DNA from: an uncultured Clostridia bacterium
GTDB lineage: Bacteria > Bacillota > Clostridia > Oscillospirales > Ruminococcaceae
Length of the DNA stretch: 8,740 nt
NCBI GenBank assembly: GCA_947427325.1
Contig: CANEHP010000095.1
Location: 1-8,740 of the forward strand
Reading direction: 5' to 3'
Both the position numbers and the translations under genes were made by a program. This document shows, piece after piece, positions 6,797 to 8,740 of the stretch (positions are counted from its first letter, which is position 1; each line of letters opens with the position of its first letter). Under the pieces are notes generated by a model that was not told the DNA's origin, made no database searches, and saw only the letters and a program-made list of their open reading frames with translations.

Positions 6797-6896
6797 CACT
6801 TTCACTAAGTCTTTCAGAGAACCGCAATTCTCTGTTAGGTTATGAGTATGTAAGATTGGGGAATCTTACATCACCTGTGAGGTGTTTTTTATTTTT
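6797..6896 (+). ncRNA. Candidate small RNA (three hairpins) or transcription-attenuating leader
   Basis: Downstream of the tandem promoters come three clean hairpins. CAGAGAA/TTCTCTG (6815-6821 with 6828-6834, loop CCGCAA). A 10-bp stem ATGTAAGATT/AATCTTACAT (6848-6857 with 6862-6871) capped by GGGG. A short CACCT-GTG-AGGTG (6872-6884) with a T-rich tail. No ORF of useful length fits inside. The product would be a ~100-base RNA ending at the terminator. Because the nuclease-like gene starts only 109 bases further on in the same direction, this could instead be its attenuated leader. No Rfam family was recognised. Confidence 0.5.
6872..6896 (+). terminator. Rho-independent terminator of the candidate small RNA
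   Basis: CACCT-GTG-AGGTG (6872-6884) is directly followed by TTTTTTATTTTT (6885-6896). The stem is short, but G/C-containing with a long T run. Confidence 0.8.
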
Positions 6897-6908
6897 GCCT
6901 CAGCTTTG

Positions 6909-6937
6909 ATTATACACCTACTATTCACTTTTGTCAA
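6909..6937 (-). promoter_or_regulatory. Perfect-consensus antisense promoter
   Basis: On the minus strand TTGACA (6932-6937), 17 bases, TATAAT (6909-6914). Transcription from about 6902 would run leftward through the small RNA and the 6386-6760 region and is antisense to the plus-strand hairpins. No protein-coding gene on that strand explains it. Confidence 0.7.
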
Positions 6938-6956
6938 TCCGTTTTTTACATTTTTG

Positions 6957-6976
6957 AAAGAAAAGTGGATATATGT
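6957..6976 (+). repeat. Left arm of a 20-bp inverted repeat enclosing the nuclease-like gene
   Basis: AAAGAAAAGTGGATATATGT, whose exact reverse complement lies at 7844-7863. It sits 28 bases before the ATG of the enclosed gene, probably at or next to its promoter. Confidence 0.85.
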
Positions 6977-7004
6977 GTCACAAAAAGGACAGTGAGAGGG
7001 AATT

Positions 7005-7835
7005 ATGGACATTTTCAATCGGAAGAAGCTTGCTGAGGCTGAGGAAAAATATACGGAAGCAGAAAAGAAAATTTTATCGGCTGAGCTTAGGATTAATCAG
7101 CTTAACGAAAAACTTTATGAAACCGAAAGAACCTATAAGCAGAAGCTAAACGACGCTCATGATAGAATTGAAGAGTTGGAATCAAAAACTGATGAAAATA
7201 ACAAAAGTAAAAACTACATATATTACATTAGAAATACAGTAATTAAAAACCGAGAATATATTTCTGCTGTTTATTGTAGTAAGCTGTCTTTTTTTACTCC
7301 TAATGAGTATAAATTGTACATATTATTACGCTCAATTATTCAAACTATACAAAAAGAAAAATTTATTGAGTTGTCCCTTTTTTCGCACGTTCGTTTAGCT
7401 GATATCGTTAGAATGTGGGAAGAATATTATTACAACCAAAATAAAAGCGATAAAAGCTTTTTTCATTGTAAAGAAAAAAATAGGAATAAGACGGAAATTG
7501 TTAAAATAATTCAAGAGTGCGCTCCTGATTTTAATGAGGATGATTATAAAGAAACCTTTTTGTATCCTTTGTTGTCATATCATATTGACTTCCTTATATG
7601 TTTAGATAAAAATGATGAGTTCAAATCAATTCCCATTTGTGCTATTGAACTTAATGGATCTGAACATTATAAAAATTTTAGGCGTCAGAAAAGCGATAAA
7701 TTAAAAGAATCTTTATTCGAAGGCTCAAAAATCAGCTTGTTATCTTTGGATAATGATGATTTGAAAGACAACAAATCCGCTGAAGCTATAATCATTGGGA
7801 AAATATATGAAGCTTTGCAAAAGTGTAATAAATGA
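7005..7835 (+). CDS. Coiled-coil protein with DUF2726-like (PD-(D/E)XK nuclease-like) domain
   Basis: 276 residues. Residues about 8-66 are a highly charged coiled coil ('EEKYTEAEKKILSAELRINQ'). From about 94 the sequence follows the DUF2726 layout: 'LSFFTPNEYKLYILLRSII', 'FSHVRLADIV', then 'HIDFLICLD' (193-201), 'PICAIELNGSEH' (210-221), 'SDKLKESLFEG' and 'ISLLSLDN'. DUF2726 belongs to the restriction-endonuclease-like fold, and Asp195 and Glu215 would be the metal-binding pair. The usual Lys after E-x is Asn217 here, so catalysis is uncertain. No signal peptide or membrane segment is seen. AGAGGG (6994-6999) supports the ATG at 7005. Codon use is clearly more AT-rich than in tex or queH, fitting acquired DNA. 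It converges on the toxin gene and is enclosed by a 20-bp inverted repeat. A defence or mobile-element role is inferred from domain and context only. Confidence 0.72.
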   Translation: MDIFNRKKLAEAEEKYTEAEKKILSAELRINQLNEKLYETERTYKQKLNDAHDRIEELESKTDENNKSKNYIYYIRNTVIKNREYISAVYCSKLSFFTPNEYKLYILLRSIIQTIQKEKFIELSLFSHVRLADIVRMWEEYYYNQNKSDKSFFHCKEKNRNKTEIVKIIQECAPDFNEDDYKETFLYPLLSYHIDFLICLDKNDEFKSIPICAIELNGSEHYKNFRRQKSDKLKESLFEGSKISLLSLDNDDLKDNKSAEAIIIGKIYEALQKCNK

Positions 7836-7897
7836 AGTGTGCTACATATATCCACTTTTCTTTTCGGCAAGGTAGTGCGATATACGTAGCACATTTT
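7835..7897. terminator. Long hairpin between converging genes (bidirectional terminator)
   Basis: GTGCTACATATA (7839-7850) and TATACGTAGCAC (7881-7892) pair at 11 of 12 positions. Pairing extends outward with A-T and G-T pairs to about 7834/7897. The right side has ATTTTTGTAT, which suits termination of the plus-strand gene. The left half of the hairpin contains the right arm of the 20-bp inverted repeat. Confidence 0.65.
7844..7863 (-). repeat. Right arm of the 20-bp inverted repeat
   Basis: ACATATATCCACTTTTCTTT, exactly the reverse complement of 6957-6976. It begins eight bases after the stop codon of the enclosed gene. Beyond the 20 exact bases, four of the next six inward positions also match. 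Confidence 0.85.
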
Positions 7898-7903
7898 TGT
7901 ATA

Positions 7904-8416
7904 CTATCGTTTATCAGTCTTATTATTTGTTTTTTTCTTACTTTCAGTTTGTTGCTTTTGCTCTTTGCCTAAATTATGATATTCACAGAATTTTTGGCAC
8001 GCTTTTTCGAGTGTTTTAAAGTCGCAGCTATTTTTTACAAGCATTTCATCAACTTTGTTTATTACTCTATTATATGTCTTTTCTGCTTGCTTGAATATTT
8101 TATCCCTGTTTCTTCGGCAAAAAGCAAGCTCCTTACTAATATGTACGATTGCCTTACTGTCAAAAGTGTTAATATCCACTTTTTTACAGCATTCTGCAGG
8201 AATAGGCAGCATATATGCAAATCTAAGAGAACCCAATATCTGAGATGTTTTTTTGTCTTTAATTAATATTACATCTTGTTGGTTTTTAGAATATGATGAC
8301 ACAGGAACATAGTAATTATGTCCATTAACATTCATTACTGCACCTAAAAGAAATTTCTTTGTATTGTTGTAATTTGTATTTGGAACACAGGTAAAACCTC
8401 TTGTAGATTTCTCCAC
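7904..8416 (-). CDS. toxN: ToxN/AbiQ-family type III toxin endoribonuclease (5'-interrupted)
   Basis: An open frame of 170 codons resembling ToxN/AbiQ toxins, RNases that cleave mRNA and process their own RNA antitoxin. Matching blocks against Pectobacterium ToxN as I recall it: 'YNNTK' (16-20) with YQNPK (catalytic Tyr29/Lys33), 'GAVMNVNGHNYYVPVSS' (25-41) with GIVLEIQGHKYLAPLTS (Thr52/Ser53 replaced by Ser40-Ser41), 'FAYMLPIP' with FMIPI, and 'KELAFCRRNRDKI' with KQLQFIRANSDKI (Phe121 equals Phe99). So the active-site set appears complete. The first possible start is GTG at 8416, directly after an in-frame TAG (8417-8419) and without its own good ribosome site. The true N-terminus is encoded upstream of that TAG. 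The C-terminus is a Lys/Gln-rich tail ending with TAG. Three 35-bp repeats, a terminator and a consensus promoter upstream complete the type III layout. Confidence 0.86.
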   Translation of the reverse strand: MEKSTRGFTCVPNTNYNNTKKFLLGAVMNVNGHNYYVPVSSYSKNQQDVILIKDKKTSQILGSLRFAYMLPIPAECCKKVDINTFDSKAIVHISKELAFCRRNRDKIFKQAEKTYNRVINKVDEMLVKNSCDFKTLEKACQKFCEYHNLGKEQKQQTESKKKTNNKTDKR

Positions 8417-8470
8417 CTATTTCAAATAGTCAATATATTTTTCATAAGCATAATAGAAATATATATCCAT
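8417..8470 (-). pseudogene. toxN: N-terminal codons of toxN cut off by an in-frame TAG
   Basis: In the same frame as the 170-codon ORF, 17 codons from the ATG at 8470 encode MDIYFYYAYEKYIDYLK and are followed by TAG (8417-8419). They match the family start (ToxN: KFYTISSKYIKYLK). The ribosome site GTGAGG has its AGG core at 8477-8479, six bases before this ATG and only three before a second ATG at 8471-8473, so the 8470 start is preferred. Read through the TAG, the protein would be 188 residues, close to AbiQ-type lengths. TAG is one base away from GAG, CAG or AAG, and Glu, Gln or Lys would be natural here. Explanations: nonsense mutation, sequencing error, or readthrough/reinitiation at the adjacent GTG. 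Confidence 0.75.
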
Positions 8471-8487
8471 CATAAACCTCACTAAAT

Positions 8488-8525
8488 ACACAAAAAGGAA
8501 GGCACAACACAAAAAGGAAGGCACA
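8488..8525 (-). repeat. Exact 19-bp tandem duplication covering the terminator's 3' arm
   Basis: ACACAAAAAGGAAGGCACA occurs at 8488-8506 and again at 8507-8525 with no mismatch. On the transcribed minus strand each copy carries CCTTCCTTTTTGTGT, the T-rich descending arm of the terminator between the antitoxin repeats and toxN. Confidence 0.9.
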
Positions 8526-8538
8526 GCCCTCCTTTTGT
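8509..8538 (-). terminator. Terminator between the antitoxin repeats and toxN
   Basis: On the minus strand ACAAAAGGAGGG (8527-8538) pairs with CCTTCCTTTTTGT (8509-8521) around a CTGTG loop: 12 pairs with one bulge and one G-U. The T run forms the end of the right arm. In type III systems an internal terminator at this place limits toxin mRNA relative to antitoxin RNA. Confidence 0.8.
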
Positions 8539-8545
8539 ATTTGCT

Positions 8546-8650
8546 TTTAAGTCTGCCCTTACAGTGGTGAGCACTGATAGATAAAACCTACCCTCGCAGT
8601 GGTGAGCACTGATAGTTAAAATCTGCCCTTACAGTGGTGAGCACTGATAA
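8546..8650 (-). ncRNA. toxI: Type III RNA antitoxin (ToxI-like), three 35-nt tandem repeats
   Basis: Three contiguous 35-bp units at 8546-8580, 8581-8615 and 8616-8650. An 18-base core, CAGTGGTGAGCACTGATA (plus strand), is identical in all three at 8562-8579, 8597-8614 and 8632-8649. Units 1 and 3 are nearly identical, and unit 2 differs mainly in the segment before the core. The core contains the dyad CAGTG/CACTG around a 5-base loop, so each transcribed unit has a hairpin. Unit length and copy number fit known type III antitoxins: ToxI has repeats of about 36 nt, and AntQ of AbiQ about 35 nt in roughly three copies. The array is read leftward from the promoter at 8677-8705, ends at the terminator at 8509-8538, and precedes the toxin gene. 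The toxin presumably cuts in the A/T-rich linkers (TTTTA). Confidence 0.85.
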
Positions 8651-8676
8651 GATGAGCAATAACATCTGTCAATATT

Positions 8677-8705
8677 ATTATACTCAAGCATTGCTGTTAT
8701 GTCAA
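8677..8705 (-). promoter_or_regulatory. Consensus promoter of the toxI-toxN locus
   Basis: On the minus strand TTGACA (8700-8705), exactly 17 bases, TATAAT (8677-8682). Initiation near 8670 would put the first antitoxin repeat about 20 bases downstream. Such strength fits the need for abundant antitoxin RNA. A second TTGACA near 8666-8671 has only a poor -10 (TATCAG). Confidence 0.9.
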
Positions 8706-8740
8706 GTCATTGGCTGTAAATTTTTAATATCTAATGTGTT

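Noticed and set aside
6797..6896. tracrRNA for a type II CRISPR system
   Set aside because: It has a multi-hairpin, terminator-ended shape, but there is no CRISPR repeat to serve as anti-repeat partner and no cas9 in the window.
6386..6896. RNase P RNA, tmRNA, SRP RNA or a group II intron
   Set aside because: None of the diagnostic conserved segments (for example GAGGAAAGTCC of RNase P, the tRNA-like 3' end of tmRNA, or intron domain V) were found on either strand.
7976..8266. Plus-strand open frames (96 and 62 codons) opposite toxN
   Set aside because: They are antisense to a gene with clear family motifs and have no ribosome site or recognisable domain.
8417..8419. Pyrrolysine or a reassigned genetic code at the toxN TAG
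   Set aside because: TAG is the normal terminal stop of toxN itself and of the XRE gene, and no pyrrolysine genes are seen. A point mutation, local readthrough or sequencing error is simpler.
8546..8650. CRISPR array
   Set aside because: The 35-bp units abut directly and the repeat itself fills each unit; there are no unique spacers and no cas genes. Position upstream of a ToxN-like gene explains them as an RNA antitoxin.

Overview
The window looks like a chromosomal segment of a low-to-moderate-GC Firmicute, most likely a gut Clostridia member of the Oscillospiraceae/Ruminococcaceae type. This rests on AGGAGG-like ribosome sites, consensus sigma-A promoters, a CCA-encoding tRNA, and the gene mix (XRE regulator, histidine phosphatase, Tex, QueH, Clostridia-type CorA). 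The genus is an inference, not something read from a marker gene.

The left three quarters (about 1-6330) is ordinary core genome. A gene tail (1-57) converges on a leftward XRE-family regulator (54-722). Rightward from there come a histidine phosphatase (917-1525), an 81-83 bp palindromic MITE-like hairpin element (1525-1607), and a tight tex / YcxB-like membrane protein / queH operon (1644-4918). Next is a CorA-type Mg2+ transporter (5172-6149) with a consensus-like promoter, a possible 27-codon leader peptide (5066-5149) and a foldable leader, then tRNA-Thr(GGU) (6256-6331) with a perfect TTGACA-17-TATAAT promoter and a 14-bp perfect terminator stem.

Downstream of the tRNA the character changes. 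Positions 6386-6760 form a 375-bp stretch with relatively high GC, no convincing gene and several foldable segments. It is followed by a probable three-hairpin small RNA or attenuated leader (about 6797-6896). That RNA has tandem promoters on the plus strand and a perfect-consensus antisense promoter on the minus strand. Then comes a coiled-coil plus DUF2726-like (PD-(D/E)XK nuclease-like) protein (7005-7835), enclosed by a perfect 20-bp inverted repeat.

The most interesting item is a type III toxin-antitoxin locus of the ToxIN/AbiQ kind, read leftward from the right edge. It has a perfect-consensus promoter (8677-8705), three contiguous 35-bp repeats that would form the RNA antitoxin (8546-8650), a Rho-independent terminator (8509-8538) and a ToxN/AbiQ-family endoribonuclease gene. 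The toxin reading frame is interrupted by an in-frame TAG at its 18th codon. Seventeen codons that match the family's N-terminus lie upstream of the TAG, and a 170-codon ORF keeping the family's catalytic residues lies downstream. The right-hand segment therefore reads as a small accessory/defence module beside a tRNA gene.
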